Below are positions 1-7,264 of a stretch of 11,334 nucleotides of DNA, one piece after another. The DNA comes from Dehalococcoidia bacterium (GTDB taxonomy: Bacteria; Chloroflexota; Dehalococcoidia; GIF9; UBA5620). The translations under genes and the position numbers were made by a program. The notes below the pieces were generated by a model. That model searched no databases. It was not told where the DNA came from and saw only the letters and a list, made by a program, of their open reading frames with translations. Location of the stretch: NCBI GenBank assembly GCA_016783225.1, contig JADHWZ010000053.1, forward strand, positions 1 through 11,334. The letters are read 5' to 3'. Numbering within the stretch: position 1 is the stretch's first letter; every line of letters begins with the position of its first letter.

Positions 1-1014
1 GCCCGAGTTATTAGCGAAGCTTGGCCTGATTTCACTCCGGCGCCCAAAGTGGAGGCACAATGGACGTGGGATATGAGAAGAGCCAGTCTACCATCTGGAG
101 CAACAGTCCAATACTGGTGGACAATCGAAGACAAGGCTGGTAACAAGCTGATAACGCCTGTCGACGTGGTCCGCTTCGAGGACCTCAGGTATTCATGGCA
201 GACTCTGACTCAAGGGCAATTGAACCTCTTCTGGTATGAAAGTAGTCGCTCTTTTGCACAGGAGCTGATGGCCGCCGCTCAAGAAGCTCTGGAGAGGCTA
301 GCTGAGGATACCGGTGTCTATCCTGAAAAGCCGATCGACATTTATATTTACGCAGACGGTAAAGACCTGCGAGGCGCCATGGTTTTCCCACGAGAATGGA
401 CCGGCGGCGTTGCCTTCACTGAATACGGCATTATCGCCATTGGTGTTTCCGAGGAACAGCTAGACTGGGGCAAAAGAGCCTTGGCTCATGAACTGGGTCA
501 TTGTGTAACCCACCAGATGACTTTCAGCCCCTATGGAGCTATCCTGCCCACTTGGCTAGATGAAGGATTAGCCATGCATGCCGAGGGTGAACTCGATCCC
601 TACCTTGAATCATGGCTCGAAGGGGCGGTCTCCGAGCAAAGACTCATTTCAGTACGCAGTTTGTCCAGCCCGTTTTCAGCCAAAACCGAGGAGGCATATC
701 TGTCCTACGCTGAAAGCCAGAGCCTGGTTGCATTCCTCCTGCGAGACTATGGCGGAGACAAGATGCTCCATCTGCTAACTCTGCTGCGAGACGGTACTAG
801 CTGCGATGAGGCTTTGACTGAGATCTACGGTTTCGACCAGGATGGGCTCGACGAGCTATGGCGAGAATACATAACCAACCGAGCACAGTCCGAATCCAAG
901 CTTGGCCGTGTACCTCCATGGAGAATTGGGCAGGGAGAGACGCCTTGGGATGAACTGCTGCGTAAGGCGCTAACCTCGAAAGCATCAATCGTACTGGTGG
1001 GGGCCATCAGTTGA
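1..1014 (+). CDS. MA-like gluzincin metallopeptidase (5' partial)
   Basis: This is the C-terminal part of a zinc metallopeptidase of the peptidase MA-like (gluzincin) group. The frame is open from base 1, so the true start lies to the left; the GTG at 49 is only the first internal start-like codon. The zinc site is visible as HELGH at 487-501 and the downstream glutamate of WLDEGLA at 562-564, the spacing expected for an HExxH...E gluzincin. A long helix rich in Ala, Glu and Leu precedes the domain (around 240-310), as is usual in these proteins. Family members are commonly secreted or membrane-attached, but the N-terminus is missing and no TM segment is visible in the part present. The stop overlaps the radC start by 4 nt (TTGA). 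The substrate is unknown. The family call is fairly secure, the precise role is not. Confidence 0.85.
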   Translation, partial: ARVISEAWPDFTPAPKVEAQWTWDMRRASLPSGATVQYWWTIEDKAGNKLITPVDVVRFEDLRYSWQTLTQGQLNLFWYESSRSFAQELMAAAQEALERLAEDTGVYPEKPIDIYIYADGKDLRGAMVFPREWTGGVAFTEYGIIAIGVSEEQLDWGKRALAHELGHCVTHQMTFSPYGAILPTWLDEGLAMHAEGELDPYLESWLEGAVSEQRLISVRSLSSPFSAKTEEAYLSYAESQSLVAFLLRDYGGDKMLHLLTLLRDGTSCDEALTEIYGFDQDGLDELWREYITNRAQSESKLGRVPPWRIGQGETPWDELLRKALTSKASIVLVGAIS

Positions 1015-1700
1015 AGAGGTCTTTTACCATTCACGACCTACCTGTTTCAGAACGACCTCGGGAGAGACTTGCAAAGCTTGGGGTTGAAGCCCTCTCTGTT
1101 CCAGAAATCCTGGCCGTAATCCTGGGGCGTGGAAGTAAGGACGAGTCAGTAATGGTCATCGCTCAAAAGCTCCTGAGCAGATTTGGCAATCTCAAGAACA
1201 TCGCCGCTGCCTCCATGCAAGAGCTAACCGAAATAAAAGGCATGGGCCCGGCCAAAGCAGCCCAGATTAAAGCCGCCTTTGAGCTGGGCAAACGGCGAGA
1301 GAACTCCTGTGACGAGGAACAGAAACCTACGGTCAAGTCTCCAGAGGATGCCATCAGGTCAGTCAAGAGCCAGTTGAAGGGGAAGAAGAAGGAGCATTTC
1401 CTGGTACTTTCCCTCGACACCCGAGGTCACCTGATAGAGACTCACCCAATCTCCGTCGGCAGTCTCGATACCAGCATCGTCCATCCACGGGAGGTATTCA
1501 AGGAAGCAATCTCCTCCAGTGCCGCTTCAGTTATCCTCGCGCACAATCACCCTTCTGGTGACCCTACACCTTCCGAAGATGACATCAGAATAACCAAGCG
1601 ACTTGTCGAAGTTGGTGAAATCATGGGCATTGAAGTCCTCGACCATATTATCGTCTGCGATAAAGACTATTTAAGTATGAAGGCCAAGAACCTATTCTGA
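1011..1700 (+). CDS. radC: RadC family protein (JAB/MPN+ domain)
   Basis: A 229-residue RadC (UPF0758) protein, close to the usual family length. The N-terminal part carries a helix-hairpin-helix around residues 70-88 (IKGMGPAKAAQIKAAF), a DNA-binding fold. The C-terminal JAB/MPN+ metalloprotease-like domain has the motif HNHPSGDPTPSEDD, giving metal ligands H178, H180 and D191, with E129 a likely partner. The start is TTG at 1011, supported by a GGTGGGGG ribosome binding site at 996-1003 and by the 4-nt overlap with the upstream peptidase gene, which suggests translational coupling. The biochemical role of RadC is unsettled: the old DNA-repair name rests on a misassigned mutation in E. coli, and RadC-like proteins are also frequent on mobile elements. 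Family assignment is secure. Confidence 0.95.
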   Translation: MKRSFTIHDLPVSERPRERLAKLGVEALSVPEILAVILGRGSKDESVMVIAQKLLSRFGNLKNIAAASMQELTEIKGMGPAKAAQIKAAFELGKRRENSCDEEQKPTVKSPEDAIRSVKSQLKGKKKEHFLVLSLDTRGHLIETHPISVGSLDTSIVHPREVFKEAISSSAASVILAHNHPSGDPTPSEDDIRITKRLVEVGEIMGIEVLDHIIVCDKDYLSMKAKNLF

Positions 1701-1930
1701 AGCTCAGAGACCAATGACAGAGGCCTGGCAATATGCCAGGCGGATTAGGGCTGGAAATCGAGCTGTCCTTCAGCGCCAGGCCGGGGGCGACCGGAGCCCC
1801 AATAAGCATCAAGAAAATGTTGGAAAGGTCGTGATAGGAAAAGGAATAGAACACGTGGCACTGCGCTATAGCTGTGGGTTCGCACCGGGGGCGAGCTTTG
1901 ACCATCTCTTTTCTTGCAGGAGTTGCCAGA
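1701..1930 (+). other. Non-coding stretch between radC and deacylase remnant
   Basis: No convincing gene is seen on either strand. The region holds the 8-bp hairpin at 1723-1741 and a second GC-rich inverted repeat, GGGGC (1784-1788) with GCCCC (1796-1800) around a 7-nt loop. A 10-nt direct repeat CCGGGGGCGA occurs at 1781-1790 and 1885-1894. A ribosome binding site AGGAG at 1918-1922 belongs to the deacylase remnant. No well-spaced -35/-10 pair was found. It may be the leader of the old deacylase operon; this is inference. Confidence 0.5.
1723..1741 (+). terminator. Perfect 8-bp hairpin after radC
   Basis: GCCTGGCA (1723-1730) and TGCCAGGC (1734-1741) are perfect reverse complements around the 3-nt loop ATA, starting 22 nt after the radC stop. 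Position and stability suit a transcription terminator or mRNA 3' stabiliser. No T-run follows, so a canonical intrinsic terminator is not shown. As a perfect palindrome it could instead be a protein-binding operator. Confidence 0.4.
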
Positions 1931-2308
1931 ATGAGCACTGACGTGTTGATAAGAAACGGCATGATCATGGATGGCACAGGAAAACCGGCTTTCAGGGCGG
2001 ATGTGCTTGTCGAGGGTGAGCGCATTAAGGATGTGGGACTCTTTGCGAATGCCCAAGCGTCAACAGTGATTGATGCGGACGGCTTGTAGTACGAGAAACA
2101 GATGTACCTTAAAGACCGGGGCATTGTGAGAAAAGGCGCCTTTGCTGACAGCACCATATTTGACATAAAGACTGTCAACAACCGTGCGTCTTTCAATACC
2201 CCTTTCCAGTTCTCTGAGGGAATCCGCTATGTCCTCGTCAATGGCGAAGTCACACTTGAAAAAGGGGAGTACCATGCCAGCGCACTGGCAGGGAAGGTAA
2301 TAAGATGA
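1931..2308 (+). pseudogene. N-acyl-D-amino-acid deacylase remnant, catalytic middle deleted
   Basis: Two ends of a D-aminoacylase-type amidohydrolase lie next to each other in the same reading frame. The N-terminal piece (1931-2086, 52 residues, starting MSTDVLIRNGMIMDGTGKP) matches the family's opening beta-sandwich strands and stops at TAG 2087-2089, where the metal-binding PGFIDxHxH segment should begin. The C-terminal piece (2090-2305) carries the typical ending LKDRGIVRKGAFADSTIFD ... YVLVNGEV. Family members are about 500 residues, so roughly 400 residues, including every metal ligand and the barrel, are missing. The original ribosome binding site AGGAG (1918-1922, 8 nt before ATG) survives, and so does the ATGA overlap with the next gene. 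The intact enzyme would release D-amino acids from N-acyl derivatives. The family call is from remembered motifs; a deletion in the genome or an assembly collapse could both give this structure. Confidence 0.8.
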
Positions 2309-3897
2309 CAAAGGTTCGCCAAGTAGCATTGCTGGGCATTTTGCTTTGCATTCTGGGGATACTGCCTGTGGCCAGCGGCTGCCAGGTGGAACAGGACGTG
2401 CTCAACCTGTGGGACACTGGTCCAATAACCCTTGACCCGGCGATCTCCGGCGAGATGACCTCCCACGCCTATATTATGCAGGTCTTTAGCGGCCTCGTCC
2501 GTCTTGACGAAGAATCCAAGCCAGCACCTGATATCGCTGAAAGCTGGCAAAGAAGCAATGACGGCAAGGCCTATACTTTCCATTTGCGTAAAGGGGTAAG
2601 ATTTCACGATGGCAAGGAAGTCACTGCTCAGGACTTCGAATACTCATGGGAAAGAGCTTGCAACCCTGAAACTGGGTCGCAAACGGCAGCCGTCTATCTG
2701 GGTGATATCATTGGCGTAAATGATGTCTTGGAAGGCAAGACGACCGAAATCAGCGGCGTCGAGGTTATCGATGATTATACCCTGAAGGTCACCATTGACG
2801 CTCCTAAGGCTTATTTCCTGGCCAAGCTCACTTATCCTACTGCCTTTGTTGTTGATAGAGCCGACGTGGAATCAGGCAGAGAATGGTGGCACAGGCCAAA
2901 CGGAACTGGCCCGTTCAAGCTAGAAGAATGGAAAGAAGGCCAATCTCTGGTTCTGGAGGCAAACGAGACCTATTACCGGGAGCCACCTAAGGTCAATCGC
3001 GTGGTCTTCCACCTCCTGGCTGGTATGCCGATGGCAATGTATGAAATGGGTGAAATCGATGTGGCTCCAGTCTGGGAATACCATATCGACCGGGCGAGAG
3101 ACGAAAAAGGTCCTTTCTCCAGAGAATTAGCCATGTTCCAGGAGCTAAGCTTGTTCTACATAGGCTTTAATATGCAGAAGCCACCTTTCGACGACGTCAA
3201 TGTCCGCCAGGCTTTTTGCCATGCAGTGAACAAAGAGCGAATTATCGGGATAATCCTGAAAGGAATGGTGAGCGAGGCCGATGGCATTCTGCCTCCAAAC
3301 ATGCCTGGCTACAATGCAAGCCTAAACGGACTGGACTTCGACGTAGCGAAGGCGAAAAGCCTCATCGCCAATTCAAAGTACGGTAGCGTAGCCAATCTAC
3401 CGCCCATCACAATCACCGATTCTGGCCAGGGAGGTAACATATCAGAATACCTCGGAGCCATTATCCAAGACTGGCAACAGAACCTCGGGGTAGAAGTGAC
3501 TGTGCGGCAACTTGAGCCGGAAATATTCCCCTACCATTTGAAAGAAGAAGTTGATGAGATGTTTGTGTCTGGCTGGATTGCTGATTATCCCGACCCGCAG
3601 GATTTCCTGGATATCCTGTTTCGTACTGGGGCTGAGTATAACTACGGCAGCTATACTAGCCCAGACGTAGACGCCTTGCTTGACCAGGCGGCTGTAGAAC
3701 CGGACGATGCCGCCAGACTCAGTATGTACCAGCAAGTCGAACAGAGCATGATAGATGAAGCTGCCTGTTTGCCATTGTGGTTTGGCACCAGCTATGTTTT
3801 GATCCGGCCCTACGTCAGGAATTACAAGCTCGATGCCCAGGGTATCCCGACACTGAGTGAAGTCTATATAGAGGAGGAGGTCTACTCATCACCCTGA
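2305..3897 (+). CDS. Family-5 ABC transporter solute-binding lipoprotein (peptide type)
   Basis: A 530-residue extracytoplasmic solute-binding protein of the oligopeptide/dipeptide (OppA/DppA, SBP family 5) type. The N-terminus is a lipoprotein signal: a positive start (MTKVR), a hydrophobic stretch at residues 7-22, and the lipobox ASGC with Cys26 as the predicted lipidated residue. Family hallmarks follow: APDIAESWQRSNDGKAYTFHLRKGVRFHDG (read in two parts, residues about 74-103), the NGTGPFKLEEW segment near 198, and DVNVRQAFCHAVNKERI near 298. It would capture peptides or similar ligands at the membrane surface. The start is ATG 2305, with AAGGT 7 nt upstream, overlapping the stop of the deacylase remnant by ATGA. 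No permease or ATPase gene follows; the next gene is convergent, so it is an orphan here. Ligand identity cannot be read from sequence. Confidence 0.93.
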   Translation: MTKVRQVALLGILLCILGILPVASGCQVEQDVLNLWDTGPITLDPAISGEMTSHAYIMQVFSGLVRLDEESKPAPDIAESWQRSNDGKAYTFHLRKGVRFHDGKEVTAQDFEYSWERACNPETGSQTAAVYLGDIIGVNDVLEGKTTEISGVEVIDDYTLKVTIDAPKAYFLAKLTYPTAFVVDRADVESGREWWHRPNGTGPFKLEEWKEGQSLVLEANETYYREPPKVNRVVFHLLAGMPMAMYEMGEIDVAPVWEYHIDRARDEKGPFSRELAMFQELSLFYIGFNMQKPPFDDVNVRQAFCHAVNKERIIGIILKGMVSEADGILPPNMPGYNASLNGLDFDVAKAKSLIANSKYGSVANLPPITITDSGQGGNISEYLGAIIQDWQQNLGVEVTVRQLEPEIFPYHLKEEVDEMFVSGWIADYPDPQDFLDILFRTGAEYNYGSYTSPDVDALLDQAAVEPDDAARLSMYQQVEQSMIDEAACLPLWFGTSYVLIRPYVRNYKLDAQGIPTLSEVYIEEEVYSSP

Positions 3898-4008
3898 CTC
3901 TGAAGCCTTTGCTTCCTGTCATTCTTAGAGAGCCCTTGGCCGCTGTCACTCTGAGTTCGGAAAAACGGGGGAGAATTGCAAAGAAGCTTTATGCATCAGT
4001 AGGTGGCC

Positions 4009-5646
4009 TTACGGTGCCCACAGACCCTCTATTTCTTTCTCCGTCTTCCTTTTGAACTCGGCAGCCTCGAGAAAACCAAGTTCCTTATATGATTCAGCCG
4101 AGCCGTATTCCCGAGTCTTAATCACCACTGGCATCGGTACGGCATGACCGAAGATAAGCGCTTGCTGCTTGGTATCGAGCTTTGACAGCACCGACTTCAA
4201 CTCGCTCTTGCCCGCTACACCGGTAAGCACACTATCGATATCACGCTCATCGTCAAGAAGGCACGTAACCTTGGTTCCTAGTTGCGACATGACCTCGTCG
4301 TCGATACCACTGGGACGTTGGTCAATCACCAGCAAAGTGACATCGTATTTCCTCATCTCCCGAGCGATCCTACCGAAGATTGTTCGGCCCGACAACTCGG
4401 GATTAAGAAAGCGATGGGCCTCTTCAATGGTGACAACCAGGGGCCGAGATGGTGCCACGTCGCCGCCCATGGCCTTCTCCGCTTTTTCCCGATATTGAGC
4501 GTAAATCCGGCGGCTAAGCAGGTTAGCTACCAGCATATAGGCTACGAAATCGTCGAATCTACCGAACTCGAGAACAACGTTTATTCCCCGCTCCAAATAC
4601 TCCAGAATACGGCGCACCGAGTTATCAGGAGCATGAGATACTAAGAAGGGAAACCTCCGCAAGTTATCCAGTCCACGGCGTAGATTACGGTAGGTGCTGT
4701 CGTGAATATTGAGCCTGGCAATCAGCAGCTTGCTGTCGTCATCGTCCAAATTGAGTATAGTCTCCAGCCATTTCCTGTCGCCGAACTCCCGTGCTAGTTG
4801 ATAGACCGCCTGAGTAGAAGCTTCAGTCAAGTTCAGTGTCTGCCGGAGCAACTCGATATCCTCGGGCTCAATCTCATCGTAGCCTATCTTGACTACGAAA
4901 TCAGTGCTCACTTTCCTCCAGCGCGAGCTTTCCTCATCCAAGGCGAAAACCGCCACTTTCGACGGGAAAAGCTGCTTTAATCCCTTTACCTTGTAGCCTT
5001 TCTCACTCCTCCCCTCCCAACCGTACTCACTATGCATGTCAAAAACCAGGCTCACCGCCGCCTGCTTTTGCAGCATACCAACGAGGAGCAAGCGAGTCAG
5101 AAAGGTCTTCCCTGTGCCACTCTTTCCAAAAACCCCATTGGACCGCTTGACAAACTCGGACACATTGAGGCACACCTTGGTCTCCATATCCAGAGGCGTG
5201 CCGACATAGAAGCGCCTGTCATCCTCAGCACCGAAAACCAACTCCACATCCCGTTGGGAAGCCAGTGTTACTTCAGAGAAATGCGTGGGCACTGTCTTCA
5301 CTGGCTGAGGCCCTTCAAGTATGCTTACCGCATCGCCCCCTATGGTCAACATAGGTAGAACACGAAGTTTTCCATAGGTAGTCGTACCAGCAACCACCCG
5401 GGCAATGAAAGGGTCGGAGATATCAGGCGGTGTTATCATGACCCTGGGGTCGACAGCTTCCAGACTAACATCCGTAATCATCCCAAAGAAACGGCGTTTC
5501 TCTCCCTCAATAGCCACGTAGCGCCCCACCGCCATATCCTCTACCGAAATCGAAGCATCGAGCTTCACGTCCACGCCTCTGGTCAGAGAGCCGGAAGCGA
5601 CTGCACCCAAGCGGGTTCGTTCATCGGAATTCTGCTCAGCCATCAT
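4009..5646 (-). CDS. herA: HerA-like DNA translocase ATPase with HAS-barrel domain
   Basis: A 545-residue HerA-family ATPase of the FtsK-HerA class. Residues about 10-110 form the N-terminal HAS-barrel. The ATPase core has Walker A GKSGTGKT at 174-181, Walker B VVTIEEAHRF at 404-413 with tandem acidic E408/E409, and the HerA-type QRPSGID at 443-449. HerA proteins form hexameric rings that pump duplex DNA and drive the partner nuclease NurA in end resection, and HerA-nuclease assemblies also appear in antiphage systems. The start overlaps the stop of the HAS-barrel-like gene by ATGA (5643-5646), and AAGAGG lies 5 nt upstream; the second ATG in tandem is equally possible. The gene is last in the minus-strand run that begins with nurA. 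Family assignment is secure; a housekeeping versus defence role is not determined. Confidence 0.95.
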   Translation of the reverse strand: MMAEQNSDERTRLGAVASGSLTRGVDVKLDASISVEDMAVGRYVAIEGEKRRFFGMITDVSLEAVDPRVMITPPDISDPFIARVVAGTTTYGKLRVLPMLTIGGDAVSILEGPQPVKTVPTHFSEVTLASQRDVELVFGAEDDRRFYVGTPLDMETKVCLNVSEFVKRSNGVFGKSGTGKTFLTRLLLVGMLQKQAAVSLVFDMHSEYGWEGRSEKGYKVKGLKQLFPSKVAVFALDEESSRWRKVSTDFVVKIGYDEIEPEDIELLRQTLNLTEASTQAVYQLAREFGDRKWLETILNLDDDDSKLLIARLNIHDSTYRNLRRGLDNLRRFPFLVSHAPDNSVRRILEYLERGINVVLEFGRFDDFVAYMLVANLLSRRIYAQYREKAEKAMGGDVAPSRPLVVTIEEAHRFLNPELSGRTIFGRIAREMRKYDVTLLVIDQRPSGIDDEVMSQLGTKVTCLLDDERDIDSVLTGVAGKSELKSVLSKLDTKQQALIFGHAVPMPVVIKTREYGSAESYKELGFLEAAEFKRKTEKEIEGLWAP

Positions 5647-6233
5647 CTAAGCCTCTTGAGAACACGGTTCAGTCTTTGAGAATCGCCGCCCAACAGCCCG
5701 GCCAGCTCCCTACCAGCTTTGACAAGAAAAGCCTCAGAATCGGGATACGACTTACTGGCAGAGCGAAGGCAAGCGGCAATAACCTCGTCTACAGAGAAGG
5801 GTAACCGGGCATCAACTAACAAGCCAAGGAAATCCAGGGACTGAGTAAACGCTGTGACCTCCTCGAGCTGGCACGTGTAGACGAAGCCGTGAATGGGTGC
5901 TGGTCCGGGTGGTAGATAATGATGCAAGTCATCACCGTGGCGATGGCCAACCACCAGAGCTTTAAAATCAGTACTTAGAAGTTTAGTTAGCTGCGGATTA
6001 GCTCGAAAAAGCTGATCCTCCGTCTCCACCTCCTCGCCCCTGGCCACTACGCGCCGCCCTGGGTCAAGGCTATGCGTTTCAATATTGCAGACGACGCCAT
6101 AGATTTCCCAGAGTTCATTCCTGGTTTTCACCAGACTGCCCAATGGCGGCGCTTGGTCAAGCTTGTAGCATTGAGCCACAAACTCAGCGCTACTGGCTTC
6201 GACAACTTCAGCTACTCTTCGGGCTGCATCCAT
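5643..6233 (-). CDS. HAS-barrel-like protein encoded with HerA
   Basis: A 196-residue soluble protein. Its N-terminal half (residues about 7-65, with VAEVVEASSAEFVAQCYKL and PPLGSLVKT ... EIYGVVCNIET) looks like a HAS-barrel beta domain, and the C-terminal half is mainly helical (EVIAACLRSASKSYPD ... AFLVKAGRELAGLLGG). From memory, a conserved protein of this kind sits directly upstream of herA in cyanobacteria and Chloroflexota, which fits an accessory subunit of the HerA-NurA machine. That function is inference. It overlaps herA by 4 nt. It has only a poor ribosome binding site of its own, and the stop of a 19-codon ORF lies 10 nt upstream, so translation may depend on coupling to that mini-ORF. 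Confidence 0.75.
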   Translation of the reverse strand: MDAARRVAEVVEASSAEFVAQCYKLDQAPPLGSLVKTRNELWEIYGVVCNIETHSLDPGRRVVARGEEVETEDQLFRANPQLTKLLSTDFKALVVGHRHGDDLHHYLPPGPAPIHGFVYTCQLEEVTAFTQSLDFLGLLVDARLPFSVDEVIAACLRSASKSYPDSEAFLVKAGRELAGLLGGDSQRLNRVLKRLR

Positions 6234-6243
6234 CTTTGGTTTC

Positions 6244-6303
6244 TTATTTCTTCTTCTGTTGCTTCTTGGGCCTTCTCACATTCTTCGTTCCCTTAGTCCC
6301 CAT
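6244..6303 (-). CDS. 19-residue lysine-rich mini-ORF
   Basis: A very small ORF encodes MGTKGTKNVRRPKKQQKKK, 10 basic residues of 19. It is preceded by GGGAGG (6318-6313, minus strand) with about 9 nt to the ATG, the strongest ribosome binding site in this part of the run, and is followed after 10 nt by the weakly signalled HAS-barrel-like gene. It lies 29 nt after the stop of the two-TM protein. It could be a real micro-protein (a nucleic-acid-binding tail-like peptide) or a leader that loads ribosomes for the HAS-barrel and herA genes. No family is assigned. Compositional bias alone would not make it a gene; the ribosome binding site and spacing are the argument. Confidence 0.55.
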   Translation of the reverse strand: MGTKGTKNVRRPKKQQKKK

Positions 6304-6332
6304 TTTCTGGCACCTCCCGTGAGTTTGTTCTA

Positions 6333-6524
6333 TTAACCCCATATGAGCCATATTCCCAGACCAGCAGTAACAGCTATAATGACTATTATCGTTATCACGT
6401 TACCCCACGTAGTCTCGTGGAGCCACAGACTGCTCTTATAAGAACCCACAGGCAACACTCGCACTAGCGTAGCCACAAGCCATAAGGCCACAAGAAGGCT
6501 CAGTATGCCAAAGAATACCTTCAT
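6333..6524 (-). CDS. Small two-TM membrane protein, unknown
   Basis: A 63-residue protein that is almost all membrane: a hydrophobic segment at residues 3-24, a short polar loop with VGSYKSSLWLHETTWGN, and a second hydrophobic segment at residues 43-62. No family is recognised. The start ATG 6524 has GGAGAT 7 nt upstream inside the end of the preceding gene, and only 4 nt separate the two genes, so they are surely co-transcribed. Mini-membrane proteins next to cytoplasmic unknowns can be holin-like or membrane-effector parts of defence modules, but nothing in the sequence proves that here. Confidence 0.7.
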   Translation of the reverse strand: MKVFFGILSLLVALWLVATLVRVLPVGSYKSSLWLHETTWGNVITIIVIIAVTAGLGIWLIWG

Positions 6525-6528
6525 TTGT

Positions 6529-7260
6529 TCATCTCCGGTTGTTCTGCGTTCCCTTCGAATAACCCCTCAAATCCAAAGGGTCAAGTAATTCTGGATAGTA
6601 TTCTGACGTGTAGGCTGCCACCATTTCAAGAACTATCTCCTCTTGTTCCTCAAGACTTATTGTCGTGGGTTTTTCTGGGATTGCTAGACCATGTGCTCTT
6701 GCATTAGCCCAAGCATCCGTGTCAATATTCTCAAGTGCATTCCTATACATTTTCTCTGTCAATTCTGGGAAAGAGATGCCAAAGCCTATGCCCTCTGATT
6801 GGAATGCCTTGATCAAAGGTTCAGCCTTTTCTAGTGGAACTTTCTCGTCACATGCTCTCATCACTTTTTTATTCCCTTGGGCATAGGCTTCGAAACAATC
6901 ATGTAGACTTAGCCCGACAGCGCTCTCAAATTCCCTGAATAGTATGAACTCATCGAATCTATCAGGTTTTTTCCCAACCTCATTGATAAATCTCACGAGG
7001 CGTTCTTTTGCCTCTTTTTGCAGGCAATTCATAAGTTCCTCTTCACGTCCAGGGATTGAAAACATTTTTCCTAATTCAGTTATACTGTCGCGTCTAAGAC
7101 GTCCCAAAATTGCTCCGGTCATGTATAAATATGAAAGAACTTCAAAAAGGTTATAAAAACGTATGTAAGGACCACCGATTAGTCGTGTCTTGGCGACTTT
7201 CGTTACGATTGGGATACCCAGGAAGCCCATCAGGGTTGGCTGTCCCTCTTTGTACGGCAT
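6529..7260 (-). CDS. Hypothetical helical protein
   Basis: A 243-residue protein of no family I recognise. It has no signal peptide or clear TM segment. Most of it is predicted helical and charged (for example REEELMNCLQKEAKERLVRF at 72-91 and EEQEEIVLEMVAAY at 204-217), with a more hydrophobic N-terminal part around residues 10-55. It sits 4 nt downstream of the RHxxxH-motif gene, with ribosome binding site AGAGGT 7 nt before the ATG, and 4 nt upstream of the two-TM gene, so the three form a tight operon. The coding region is noticeably AT-richer than herA and nurA. It may be a partner of the neighbouring gene product; this is inference from spacing only. Confidence 0.75.
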   Translation of the reverse strand: MPYKEGQPTLMGFLGIPIVTKVAKTRLIGGPYIRFYNLFEVLSYLYMTGAILGRLRRDSITELGKMFSIPGREEELMNCLQKEAKERLVRFINEVGKKPDRFDEFILFREFESAVGLSLHDCFEAYAQGNKKVMRACDEKVPLEKAEPLIKAFQSEGIGFGISFPELTEKMYRNALENIDTDAWANARAHGLAIPEKPTTISLEEQEEIVLEMVAAYTSEYYPELLDPLDLRGYSKGTQNNRR

Positions 7261-7264
7261 TTGA

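Noticed and set aside
1648..2196. 182-codon minus-strand ORF across the radC end and deacylase remnant
   Set aside because: It is antisense to radC and to both recognisable deacylase pieces, and its product has no coherent domain.
3902..3915. GAAGC/GCTTC hairpin after the solute-binding protein as terminator
   Set aside because: The stem is only 5 bp with no T-run, too weak to call.
4282..5358. Several plus-strand ORFs of 60-120 codons
   Set aside because: All lie antisense within herA, whose Walker A, Walker B and QRPSGID motifs make the minus strand certain.
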